A stretch of DNA of 10,445 nt. Origin: Thermodesulfobacteriota bacterium (GTDB lineage Bacteria; Desulfobacterota; BSN033; UBA1163). The notes under the pieces are model-generated. The model saw nothing but the letters and a program-made list of their open reading frames with translations, was not told the origin of the DNA and ran no database searches. The stretch spans positions 1 through 10,445 of the forward strand of contig JASEIE010000127.1 in NCBI GenBank assembly GCA_030024065.1, in the 5' to 3' direction. How positions within the stretch are numbered: the first letter of the stretch is position 1; each line of letters begins with the position of its first letter. Below, one piece after another: positions 4,319 to 10,392 of the stretch. The translations under genes and the position numbers were made by a program.

Positions 4319-5464
4319 CTTCTTCTGGGGTTTCGCCAATACTTCTTCGAAGAAGTCCATATCCATCAGTTTGCCTTCGGCAATGCCCTGGCGGTACTTG
4401 ATGAAGTCCACGAGGTCTGCTCCTGTGATCTTCTTCGTGTTAAATGCGCCAAATCCCAGATAGGCCTCTCCCATCATGTTGGCAGCCAGCCAGTGCCGGT
4501 TGTAATTCTTGGTCTGATCCCAGAAGAACTTCTTCTTGGCTCTGATCGAGTCAATCGATTTAATCAGACACCCCGGGAATAAATTGGAAAAGGTCCAGAT
4601 AATCTTATCCACTTCAGCATCGAGCAAGGAGAAATCATAATCATTGCTCTTCAGTTTTCCGCCAACCCATTCCCTTGCCTGCTTAAATTCATCCCCTGCC
4701 TTAAACTCGCCATAAACGATCTCGCCGTTGTCGAGATACTTATCGGTGATGACCTGGGGATTGCGGACCCAATTCCCCTTCTCATCTTTGAGCACCGGAA
4801 CGGCCTTGGAGATCAGGGTCTTCATCTTCATCTTATAGGCGCTCCACTGCTCACAACTCACGCAGTTCCACATCGCATCTTCCATACCCAGAAACCACGG
4901 CAGGAAATCGGTGGCCCCGCCATCCGGGGCAGAACCGTGCCGCGGACCTGCCTGACCGAAGATGGCCAGATCTGAAGCAACCGCAAGGTCACAGGCCATT
5001 CCAATCTCCTGTCCGCCGGCAATTCTCATGCCATTGACACGGCAGATAACAGGCTTTTTACACATGAGAATGGCATCCACCATGTTGTTAAAGAGCTCCA
5101 TGTAGGATCCATATTCCTCCGGACGCCTGCTGTAGTATTCGGAATACTCTTTCGTGTTTCCGCCTGTGCAGAAGGAATAGGGCCCTGTTCCGGTGAAAAC
5201 CGTCGCGACGACGGATCGGTCCGTCGAAGAATTCTCGAACCCAGCGATCACCCCTTTGACCATTTCCGTGGTGTAGGAGTTATACTGGGCCGGGTTATTT
5301 AACCTGATCCACGCCACAAAGAGGCCCGGGACCACATTGCCCTTGGGGTCTTTTAAGGGTCTTTTCTCATAGACGGTGCAGGGAGCCTCTGTTCCCCAAT
5401 GTTCTGAACCATATCTATCATGATTTTTTATCTCATCTTCTCTCGGCATCCACTCTAATGCCAT
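4316..5464 (-). CDS. oah: 6-oxocyclohex-1-ene-1-carbonyl-CoA hydrolase (ring-cleaving)
   Basis: This 382-aa crotonase-superfamily enzyme (BamA) hydrolytically opens the ring of 6-oxocyclohex-1-ene-1-carbonyl-CoA, giving 3-hydroxypimeloyl-CoA. The length is typical of BamA (about 380 aa) and much longer than a hydratase. The N-terminus EHWGTEAPCTVYEKRPL is characteristic, as are QYNSYTT (60-66) and GQEIGM (151-156), stretches used as bamA marker sites. Oxyanion-hole segments are GTGPYSFCTGGNTKEYSEYY (92-111) and NGMRIAGGQEIG (144-155), followed by GQAGPRHGSAPDGGATDF (170-187). AAAGGGGG sits 7 bases before the ATG at 5464. It lies downstream of had with a 251-bp repeat-rich gap. An inverted repeat at 5508-5529 in its upstream region may be an operator. 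The TAA stop touches the edge of the MITE at 4161-4318. BamA marks anaerobic benzoyl-CoA degraders. Confidence 0.97.
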   Translation of the reverse strand: MALEWMPREDEIKNHDRYGSEHWGTEAPCTVYEKRPLKDPKGNVVPGLFVAWIRLNNPAQYNSYTTEMVKGVIAGFENSSTDRSVVATVFTGTGPYSFCTGGNTKEYSEYYSRRPEEYGSYMELFNNMVDAILMCKKPVICRVNGMRIAGGQEIGMACDLAVASDLAIFGQAGPRHGSAPDGGATDFLPWFLGMEDAMWNCVSCEQWSAYKMKMKTLISKAVPVLKDEKGNWVRNPQVITDKYLDNGEIVYGEFKAGDEFKQAREWVGGKLKSNDYDFSLLDAEVDKIIWTFSNLFPGCLIKSIDSIRAKKKFFWDQTKNYNRHWLAANMMGEAYLGFGAFNTKKITGADLVDFIKYRQGIAEGKLMDMDFFEEVLAKPQKK

Positions 5465-5507
5465 AAAAATACCCCCTTTCTCTTGAATATTTTTTTAAGT
5501 CATCTAT

Positions 5508-5529
5508 AAAATCAAAAAAGGTTGATTTT
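5508..5529. promoter_or_regulatory. operator-like inverted repeat upstream of oah
   Basis: AAAATCAA (5508-5515), six bases, then TTGATTTT (5522-5529): a perfect 8-bp dyad 44-65 bases before the oah ATG. A possible -10 (TATAGA on the minus strand, near 5502-5507) lies immediately downstream, with only a weak -35 (CTGAAA). Position and symmetry suit a dimeric repressor or activator site; the regulator is unknown. Confidence 0.4.
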
Positions 5530-5579
5530 CAGTTTTCTCTTTCAAATCCGAAAATCGCGCGAAGCATTCCGCAGGAATC

Positions 5580-5712
5580 AATACTAAACAAATTCAAAAT
5601 CCAAATGTCAAATTTCCAAACTTTACTGTTTCAATCATTCGTATTTTGAGCATTCGTGCTTGTTTCGGATTTCGCCTGCCTACCGCAGGCAGGTGCTTCG
5701 AATTTAGAATTT
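5580..5712. repeat. AT-rich intergenic repeat with a palindromic insert
   Basis: The stretch is built of phrases such as AAACAAATTCAAAATCCAAA, GTGCTTGTTTCGGATTTCG and GTGCTTCGAATTTAGAATTT, a filler repeat type common between genes in deltaproteobacterial genomes (from memory). Between GGATTTCG and GTGCTTCG sits the palindrome GCCTGCCTACCGCAGGC (5678-5694), which looks like a small repeat inserted into the larger one. No gene or terminator is evident. Confidence 0.45.
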
Positions 5713-5715
5713 AAC

Positions 5716-6828
5716 CTAAAAGTCAGGGGTGAGGACAATCCTCTTTTCCGGAGACCCGGCTTTGTGGACCTCTTCGAAGACAGCCTGGATCTGGCTCATC
5801 GGTCTCGTCTCCACGAAAGGTGCGATATCGATCTTCTTTGAGAGGACCATATCAAGGACGATCGGATAATACTCAGGCAGGCATCCCCAGGTCCCGATGA
5901 TCTCCGCATCAAAGGCCATGAGACGGGATAACATATATTCATTCTTTGCCATCCCGAATCCAATGACAGTAAGCTTCCCGGTGAAAGAGAGAAGCTCCAG
6001 GGCCATGTCCTGTCCTGTCTTGGTTCCGCTTACCTCGAAAATCTTCCAGCCAAAACCTGCCTCCAGACCATTCTTCTTGCAGATGTCACGGAATTCATTC
6101 CGGACATCCTTAATCTGTTTGTCCTGCGAACTGATCACAAAATCAGATCCATAATTCAGCGCTCTTTTCAACTTTTCTGGGTTTCTCGCAATGCCGACAA
6201 CCGCCTTTGCACCCAGAGCTTTTGCCGTCTGAGCCATATAAACGCCGACGCCTCCAGTGACTCCGACTACAATGACATTGTCCCCGGGTTGGAGATCAGC
6301 CCTTTTGGCCGCCTGATAGGGCGTGGTTGCTGCATCGGCCACAACAGCCAGATGTTCCAGAGGAATATTCCCGCGGTTTCTTACTTCGCAGAGATCGACA
6401 GAAGGAACGGGAATGTGGCTCGAAAATCCACCATAAATGCTCAGGCTGTTTCCAGGCATCTTTTGAACCAGACAGCGATTTCCCCTGCCGGTCTTGCATA
6501 GGAGACATTTGCGGCATGGCATCACGGCTGGGATGATCACCTCTTTCCCGATCCATTTTTCATCTCCGGCAACTACGGTACCACTGATCTCATGGCCGAG
6601 GGTTAAGGGCGGCTTCTGGACGGTTGGAACACCGTCATAAAAGTAGCCCAGGTCAGTATGACAGACCCCGCATCCTGCCACCTTGACCAGCACTTCATCC
6701 GGAGACAAGGATGCAACCGGGATCGAGGCCTTTGCTAACTTGCCAGGCTTCACTTCTCCGGTGTCTTTATCTTTTGCCGTCGGCTGAACCATTTGCCAAG
6801 TCTCAATCTTTTCAGGTATTGCTGACAT
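5716..6828 (-). CDS. had: 6-hydroxycyclohex-1-ene-1-carbonyl-CoA dehydrogenase
   Basis: This 370-aa zinc-dependent alcohol dehydrogenase (Had/BamQ) oxidises 6-hydroxycyclohex-1-ene-1-carbonyl-CoA to the 6-oxo compound with NAD+. The catalytic zinc site is C56-H57 (GCGVCHTD) and H79-E80 (LGHE); the structural zinc site is C105, C108, C111 and C119. The Rossmann motif is GVTGGVG (189-195). The N-terminal WQMVQP and GYFYDGVP after the zinc motif, the length, and the position next to the ring hydrolase set it apart from general alcohol dehydrogenases. A GGGGG tract lies 8 bases upstream of the ATG at 6828. It follows the SDR gene after 121 bp and precedes oah; the three pathway enzymes Had, Oah and Dch are thus encoded in consecutive order. 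Confidence 0.95.
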   Translation of the reverse strand: MSAIPEKIETWQMVQPTAKDKDTGEVKPGKLAKASIPVASLSPDEVLVKVAGCGVCHTDLGYFYDGVPTVQKPPLTLGHEISGTVVAGDEKWIGKEVIIPAVMPCRKCLLCKTGRGNRCLVQKMPGNSLSIYGGFSSHIPVPSVDLCEVRNRGNIPLEHLAVVADAATTPYQAAKRADLQPGDNVIVVGVTGGVGVYMAQTAKALGAKAVVGIARNPEKLKRALNYGSDFVISSQDKQIKDVRNEFRDICKKNGLEAGFGWKIFEVSGTKTGQDMALELLSFTGKLTVIGFGMAKNEYMLSRLMAFDAEIIGTWGCLPEYYPIVLDMVLSKKIDIAPFVETRPMSQIQAVFEEVHKAGSPEKRIVLTPDF

Positions 6829-6852
6829 TCATTTCACCCCCTTTTCTTATTT

Positions 6853-6947
6853 TGGAATTCGGATTTCGGAATGCGGATTTAATTTTTTCAACTGAAGATT
6901 CTCTATCAAGATCTAATTCCGCAATCCACAATCCGCAATCTGAAATG
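6853..6947. repeat. imperfect inverted filler repeat between SDR and had
   Basis: The left arm (GGAATTCGGATTTCGGAATG from 6854) and the right arm (TTCCGCAATCCACAATCCGC from 6917) are built of the same CGGATT/AATCCG words in opposite orientation. A related word series lies at 1351-1375. It occupies nearly the whole gap between the two genes. Confidence 0.4.
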
Positions 6948-6949
6948 GA

Positions 6950-7705
6950 TTAAGTCATCCCGTATCCACCATCGACACATAGAAGTTGTCCTGTGATGTA
7001 GCTTGCTTCTTCGGATGCTAAAAAAACAAAGGCATGAGCAACCTCTTCAGGTTCGGCAAAACGGTTCAGCAGGATTCGCTTCATATAGATCTCTTTCAGT
7101 TTAGGATCGGTCCGTATCTTCTCCGTCATCTCTGTGCTGACGATTCCGGGTAAGATCACATTCACCGTAATCCCGTAATCGGCTAACTCCCGGGCAGCTG
7201 ATTTGGTCAATGCGAGAACTCCGCCTTTGGCTGAACTGTAGTTGATCTGCCCCTTCGTCCCGTCCCTGCCAGCCGAGGACATGACGTTGATGATCTTACC
7301 GTATTTTTGTTCCATCATATATTTCGATGCAGCCTGAATGCAGAGAAAAGGCCCCTTGAGGTGAATATCCACTATCTCATCCCATTGCTCCTCAGTCATT
7401 TTGTATAACATACCTGCCTTGCTCGCCCCTGCATTGTTTACGAGAATGTCGATCTTTCCAAAATGATCAACCGATGCTTGGATGATTCGCTCAGCCTCTG
7501 CCTTTACTGCCACATTCCCTTTTACTGCCACTGCCTTACACCCAATTTTATTAATCATTTCAACAACTTCTTGGGCAGGCCGATCTTGGGTTGCATAATT
7601 GACAATGACATCTGCCCCCTCTTTTGCAAAGGCAAGGCAGATGGCCCTTCCAATACCTCTTCCACCTCCTGTTACGACTGCAGCCTTACCTTCCAATCTT
7701 CCCAT
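6950..7705 (-). CDS. SDR-family oxidoreductase (FabG-like), possible 3-hydroxyacyl-CoA dehydrogenase
   Basis: This is a 251-aa classical short-chain dehydrogenase. The cofactor motif TGGGRGIG is at 12-19, NNAG at 90-93, and the catalytic set is S143, Y156 and K160 (YSSAK), with the FabG-like end GQLLCVDGGYGMT. I start at the ATG at 7705, preceded by GGGGTGA; the in-frame ATG at 7720 has no ribosome site. SDRs of this type reduce or oxidise 3-oxo/3-hydroxyacyl thioesters. Lying directly upstream of had and oah, it could oxidise 3-hydroxypimeloyl-CoA, the Oah product, or a later beta-oxidation intermediate. That substrate is inferred from location only; a fatty-acid 3-oxoacyl-ACP reductase role cannot be excluded, although no fatty-acid synthesis genes are nearby. 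Confidence 0.85.
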   Translation of the reverse strand: MGRLEGKAAVVTGGGRGIGRAICLAFAKEGADVIVNYATQDRPAQEVVEMINKIGCKAVAVKGNVAVKAEAERIIQASVDHFGKIDILVNNAGASKAGMLYKMTEEQWDEIVDIHLKGPFLCIQAASKYMMEQKYGKIINVMSSAGRDGTKGQINYSSAKGGVLALTKSAARELADYGITVNVILPGIVSTEMTEKIRTDPKLKEIYMKRILLNRFAEPEEVAHAFVFLASEEASYITGQLLCVDGGYGMT

Positions 7706-7730
7706 CGAATCACCCCCCATAAATAGAAGT

Positions 7731-7971
7731 CAATTGTCCAAAGGCCAGGGTTAAGATGCCCGCCCTGTACCATGCTAGGTTCAGGGCCCGTTTGGTCAGA
7801 GGGTTAGGGGTTGTTAACGTTGGTCGTTGTCGAAGCACGTATCGAAGCTTGTCTGTCGATACTGGATACTCGAGCTTCTTTTTGTGCAAGCTTCCAACTT
7901 CGATACCAGCGTCGTCACCCATAACCGTTTGACTGTCAATCCAAACAGGCTTCTTAACCGTAACCTTAACC
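7731..7971. repeat. composite intergenic repeat, copy A
   Basis: The gap between SDR and GNAT (about 270 bp) is made of repeats. A hairpin block at 7758-7791 (GCCCTG/CAGGGC stem extended by ACC/GGT) recurs at 8737-8770 with 33 of 34 bases identical. A block at 7941-7971 (ends TTAACCGTAACCTTAACC) recurs at 8980-9010 with 27 of 31 identical. Between them are GATACTGGATACTCGAGCTT-type words. The block order and orientation are the same in copy B. An 87-codon open frame on the minus strand here is made wholly of these repeats and is not a gene. Confidence 0.65.
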
Positions 7972-7976
7972 ATGTT

Positions 7977-8432
7977 TTATTCTATCTTCAGTTCCAAATT
8001 GATCATCTCTCCCCCTCGCGTAAACCCCATGGCCCGGAAAAATTTGAGGAGATCCCAATCACTCCAGTTGACCAGAGTATAGATGACGCTGACGCCTATC
8101 ACTTTAAGATTTTTTACAAACTCCTGGCTTAACTTCCTCGCCACACCTTTATGTTGATACTCTGGATCCACTCCGATGATGCTGAGCCATCCGATCGTAT
8201 CGGGAACGCCGAATTCCCATCCACTCACCTCTCCCATAACAAACCCGACCACTTTCCCTTCGAACTCAGCCACCAGGGAGGAAAAAGGATGTTGTGGATT
8301 GGAAGGGATGATCTTCTCCCAGTAATCCGGCCTCGCCTTTCCCAAGACCTTACGATCGATCTCAACAATCACATCCAGATCTTCGGCAACCATGGGACGA
8401 ATATTTACTCCGGATAAGAAAGCCTCATCCAT
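7977..8432 (-). CDS. GNAT family N-acetyltransferase
   Basis: This 151-aa protein is a single GNAT domain. NIRPMVAEDLDVIVEID (10-26) is the N-terminal strand-helix and FEGKVVGFVMGEV (57-69) the central strands. Motif A, which grips the pyrophosphate of acyl-CoA, is IIGVDPEYQHKGVA (85-98, with Q93-x-x-G96-x-A98), and the C-terminal strand includes WSDWDLLKFFRAMGFTRGG. This C-terminal pattern resembles RimI-like protein acyltransferases. It starts 24 bases after the biotin-carrier gene and its likely ribosome site (GGGAGGG, long 12-base spacing) lies in that gap, so the two are probably co-transcribed. The substrate is unknown; context allows lysine acylation of the pathway enzymes, but that is speculative. 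Confidence 0.85.
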   Translation of the reverse strand: MDEAFLSGVNIRPMVAEDLDVIVEIDRKVLGKARPDYWEKIIPSNPQHPFSSLVAEFEGKVVGFVMGEVSGWEFGVPDTIGWLSIIGVDPEYQHKGVARKLSQEFVKNLKVIGVSVIYTLVNWSDWDLLKFFRAMGFTRGGEMINLELKIE

Positions 8433-8456
8433 TTGCTCTTTTTACCCTCCCTCTTC

Positions 8457-8672
8457 TCATTCAATCACCGCAATCACTGCCTCTGCCTCTACTTCCTGTC
8501 CCGGACTCACACAGACCTCTTTTAGTGTTCCGGTCACCGGAGCCACGATAGGCATCTCCATCTTCATTGCTTCCAAAACGGCCACTTGATCATCCTCTTT
8601 CACTTTATCTCCTGCCTTCACGGATACAGAAACAATCTTACCCACCATTGGCACAGTCACTGATGTCCCCAT
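8457..8672 (-). CDS. standalone biotin/lipoyl carrier protein (BCCP-like)
   Basis: The 71-aa protein is one biotinyl domain: VTVPMVGKIVSVSVKAGDKV, then VLEAMKMEMPIVAPVTGTL with the biotinylation motif A35-M36-K37-M38, and a C-terminal strand GQEVEAEAVIAVIE. It lacks the N-terminal domain and proline/alanine linker of fatty-acid-synthesis AccB. Free-standing carriers of this size serve acyl-CoA carboxylases or sodium-pumping decarboxylases (methylmalonyl-CoA, glutaconyl-CoA). In benzoate-degrading syntrophs a biotin-dependent glutaconyl-CoA decarboxylase is part of the pathway, so that role is attractive but inferred; no carboxyltransferase or membrane subunit gene is present. A perfect AGGAGG lies 8 bases before the ATG at 8672. 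The GNAT gene follows after 24 bases. Confidence 0.92.
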   Translation of the reverse strand: MGTSVTVPMVGKIVSVSVKAGDKVKEDDQVAVLEAMKMEMPIVAPVTGTLKEVCVSPGQEVEAEAVIAVIE

Positions 8673-8721
8673 TGTGTTTACCTCCTCTTATATACCGATT
8701 TATTAGAAAATAAAGGCTAAC

Positions 8722-9010
8722 GGTAAGGGTAACGAGGCCCGCCCTGTACCATGCTAGATTCAGGGCCCGTATCGTTAACAAAAGGCTACGTTTATCGTCT
8801 CTTACTAATCAGTCCATAATTATATAGACATTGGAAACTAAATCCCTCCTTCCCTCCCTTTACAAAAGGGAGAGATCCCCCTCTTTGGCAAAGAGGGGTT
8901 AGGGGAGATTTTCTAAAGCTTATGTCTACTCAATTATGGACTCCTTAGTAATTCTTTACACGTAACCGTAACCATTAACCGAAACGGGCTTCGTAACCGT
9001 AACCCTAACC
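8722..9010. repeat. composite intergenic repeat, copy B, interrupted by a MITE
   Basis: The 423-bp gap between the acyl-CoA dehydrogenase and biotin-carrier genes holds no gene. It carries the same hairpin block as copy A (8737-8770) and the same TAACCGTAACC-rich block (8980-9010), in the same order and orientation. Between them a 150-bp inverted-repeat element (8802-8951) takes the place of copy A's interior. Extra CGTAACCGTAACC words lie at 8961-8973. Confidence 0.65.
8802..8951. mobile_element. 150-bp MITE with 30-bp terminal inverted repeats
   Basis: The 30 bases at 8802-8831 and the reverse complement of 8922-8951 agree at 25 positions; both contain TTACTAA, then AGTCCATAATT, then AGACAT. 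The interior is itself palindromic (AAATCCCTCC... mirrored by ...GGGGAGATTT), with a strong hairpin CCCCTCTTT/AAAGAGGGG (8878-8886 / 8890-8898). No coding capacity and no sure target-site duplication are visible. It sits inside composite repeat copy B. Confidence 0.65.
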
Positions 9011-9061
9011 TAAACACCCGGACAATTTTTATCCGTCGATAAGTCGCGTAGCAACTTTAGG

Positions 9062-9091
9062 CACTTTAGTCACTTGTCACTTTAGTCACTT
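9062..9091. repeat. short tandem repeat after the acyl-CoA dehydrogenase gene
   Basis: CACTTTAGTCACTT occurs at 9062-9075 and again at 9078-9091, period 16, immediately downstream of the stop codon (minus strand). Nothing resembling an intrinsic terminator is seen here. Confidence 0.6.
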
Positions 9092-9095
9092 AAAC

Positions 9096-10241
9096 TTATT
9101 TAAGTCCCAATGCACTTCTGGCGATGATCATCTTCTGGATATTGGATGTCCCCTCCACAATCTGGTAGGATTTCGCATCCCGATAAAATCTTTCAACAGG
9201 GTATTCGCTGGAAAAACCATAAGATCCGAAAATCTTCACCGCTTGATTTGCAGCTCTGACGGCCACCTCTGCAGCATAAAATTTTGCACAGGAGACCTCA
9301 ATGGTGTTGCGCTGTCCCCGGTCTCTATTGCAAGCAGCCCGATAAACCAAAAGTCGGGCAGCCTGTTCTTCAACATACATTTCTGCAATCTGTTCCTGAA
9401 TCATTTGAAAATTGGCAATGGGCTGTCCAAATTGCTCCCGTTCATTCGCATACCGAACAGAATGTTCGAGACAGGCTCTGGCCACCCCAACGGCCCTTGC
9501 TGCAGAAGAGAGTCGGGTGTTATCCAACATGGCCATGCAGATTTTAAACCCATCTCCTTTTTGACCAACCAGAGAGTCTTTGGGTACCTTGACATCTTCG
9601 AAGATGATCTCCCCTGTGGGAGCACAGAAAAGTCCCAATTTCGAATCAATGGATTTTTGGGTGATACCCGGAAGATGCATGTCCACGATAAAAGCTGACA
9701 TGCCACGATGCTTCGCGGCCTTATCCGTGTACACATAAACGATACCGAGGTCGGCCACAGGAACCCCTGAAATCCACATCTTTGTCCCATTCAGGACGAA
9801 TCCCCCCTCCCCCTCTACTGCCGTTGACTTCATCGAGGCCACATCAGAACCCGTGTTAGGTTCAGTGATGGCAAAGCAGCCGAGCAAGTCAGCATTGATC
9901 AATTTAGGGATCCAGCGCTCCCGCTGTTCCTCTGTTCCGAAATTGAGAAGGACGGATTGGATTGAATTCATCTGAAGATTGAAAGGAAGTCCCCAGGAAG
10001 GAGAAATTCTTGCGATCTCTTCAGCCATGATGGAGGCTGCGAGATATCCTGTCTCATTTCCGCCATATTTCTCAGGTGCAATGCAACCAAAAAAACCCAA
10101 ATTCGCCATCTCCTTAATTATCTCTTTACGAAAATGGTGCTCTTTCTCATCCTCCTCCATCGTGGGGACAATCTTCTTCTCAGCAAAGTTTTTAGCCATC
10201 TCCCGCATTGCTTCTTGCTCTTCTGTTAATAAAAAATCCAT
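9096..10241 (-). CDS. acyl-CoA dehydrogenase
   Basis: This 381-aa FAD enzyme introduces a double bond into an acyl-CoA and passes electrons to an electron-transfer flavoprotein. It has the three-part family fold: an N-terminal helical part (MDFLLTEEQEAMREMA), the FAD/substrate motif CFAITEPNTGSDVASM (122-137), and C-terminal helices with RLSSAARAVGVARACLEHSV, REQFGQPIANFQMIQ and VEGTSNIQKM. The catalytic glutamate is E363. The residue before it is V362, where most family members, including decarboxylating glutaryl-CoA dehydrogenases, have Tyr. The acyl-chain region reads S82-WGLPFN, without the Arg-Ser that holds the glutarate carboxylate. Candidates are a cyclic acyl-CoA (cyclohexane- or cyclohexene-carboxyl-CoA) or another beta-oxidation substrate. 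I start at the ATG at 10241 (AGGGGG 8 bases before); a TTG further upstream would precede the predicted transcript start. Confidence 0.9.
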   Translation of the reverse strand: MDFLLTEEQEAMREMAKNFAEKKIVPTMEEDEKEHHFRKEIIKEMANLGFFGCIAPEKYGGNETGYLAASIMAEEIARISPSWGLPFNLQMNSIQSVLLNFGTEEQRERWIPKLINADLLGCFAITEPNTGSDVASMKSTAVEGEGGFVLNGTKMWISGVPVADLGIVYVYTDKAAKHRGMSAFIVDMHLPGITQKSIDSKLGLFCAPTGEIIFEDVKVPKDSLVGQKGDGFKICMAMLDNTRLSSAARAVGVARACLEHSVRYANEREQFGQPIANFQMIQEQIAEMYVEEQAARLLVYRAACNRDRGQRNTIEVSCAKFYAAEVAVRAANQAVKIFGSYGFSSEYPVERFYRDAKSYQIVEGTSNIQKMIIARSALGLK

Positions 10242-10277
10242 AAAACTGGCCCCCTCTCCTTTTTTTAGATTGTGCAA

Positions 10278-10306
10278 TTTATAACAAACTCATCATTTAT
10301 TGTCAA
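10278..10306 (-). promoter_or_regulatory. strong sigma-70-type promoter of the acyl-CoA dehydrogenase gene
   Basis: On the minus strand TTGACA (10301-10306, perfect) is followed after exactly 17 bases by TATAAA (10278-10283, 5 of 6). Transcription would begin near 10271, giving a leader of about 30 bases that contains the ribosome site. It may drive the right-hand part of the gene cluster. Confidence 0.75.
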
Positions 10307-10392
10307 GATATTTTTGCTGCCCTCACAAAAACCCTAACTCATTAAAATTATTTTATTTTTACAAAAACCACCTCCCCTTGGAAATCAGGCCC

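Noticed and set aside
4263..4463. 66-codon plus-strand open frame
   Set aside because: It spans the MITE and the antisense of the oah 3' end; no independent evidence of coding.
4316..5464. Calling oah a generic enoyl-CoA hydratase
   Set aside because: Its length and the BamA-specific segments QYNSYTT, GQEIGM and GQAGPRHGSAPDGGATDF identify the ring hydrolase.
7710..7973. 87-codon open frame on the minus strand between GNAT and SDR, with an ATG start
   Set aside because: It is composed entirely of repeat blocks that recur at 8722-9010, has no Shine-Dalgarno sequence and no protein-like composition.
8957..9010. TAACCGTAACC arrays resembling telomeric or CRISPR-type repeats
   Set aside because: The units are degenerate, unevenly spaced and lack spacers; they are part of the composite intergenic repeat.
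9243..9698. 151-codon plus-strand open frame
   Set aside because: It is antisense to the conserved acyl-CoA dehydrogenase and has no family features.
9096..10241. Assigning the acyl-CoA dehydrogenase as glutaryl-CoA dehydrogenase from pathway context
   Set aside because: The carboxylate-binding Arg-Ser is not seen; the substrate is left open.
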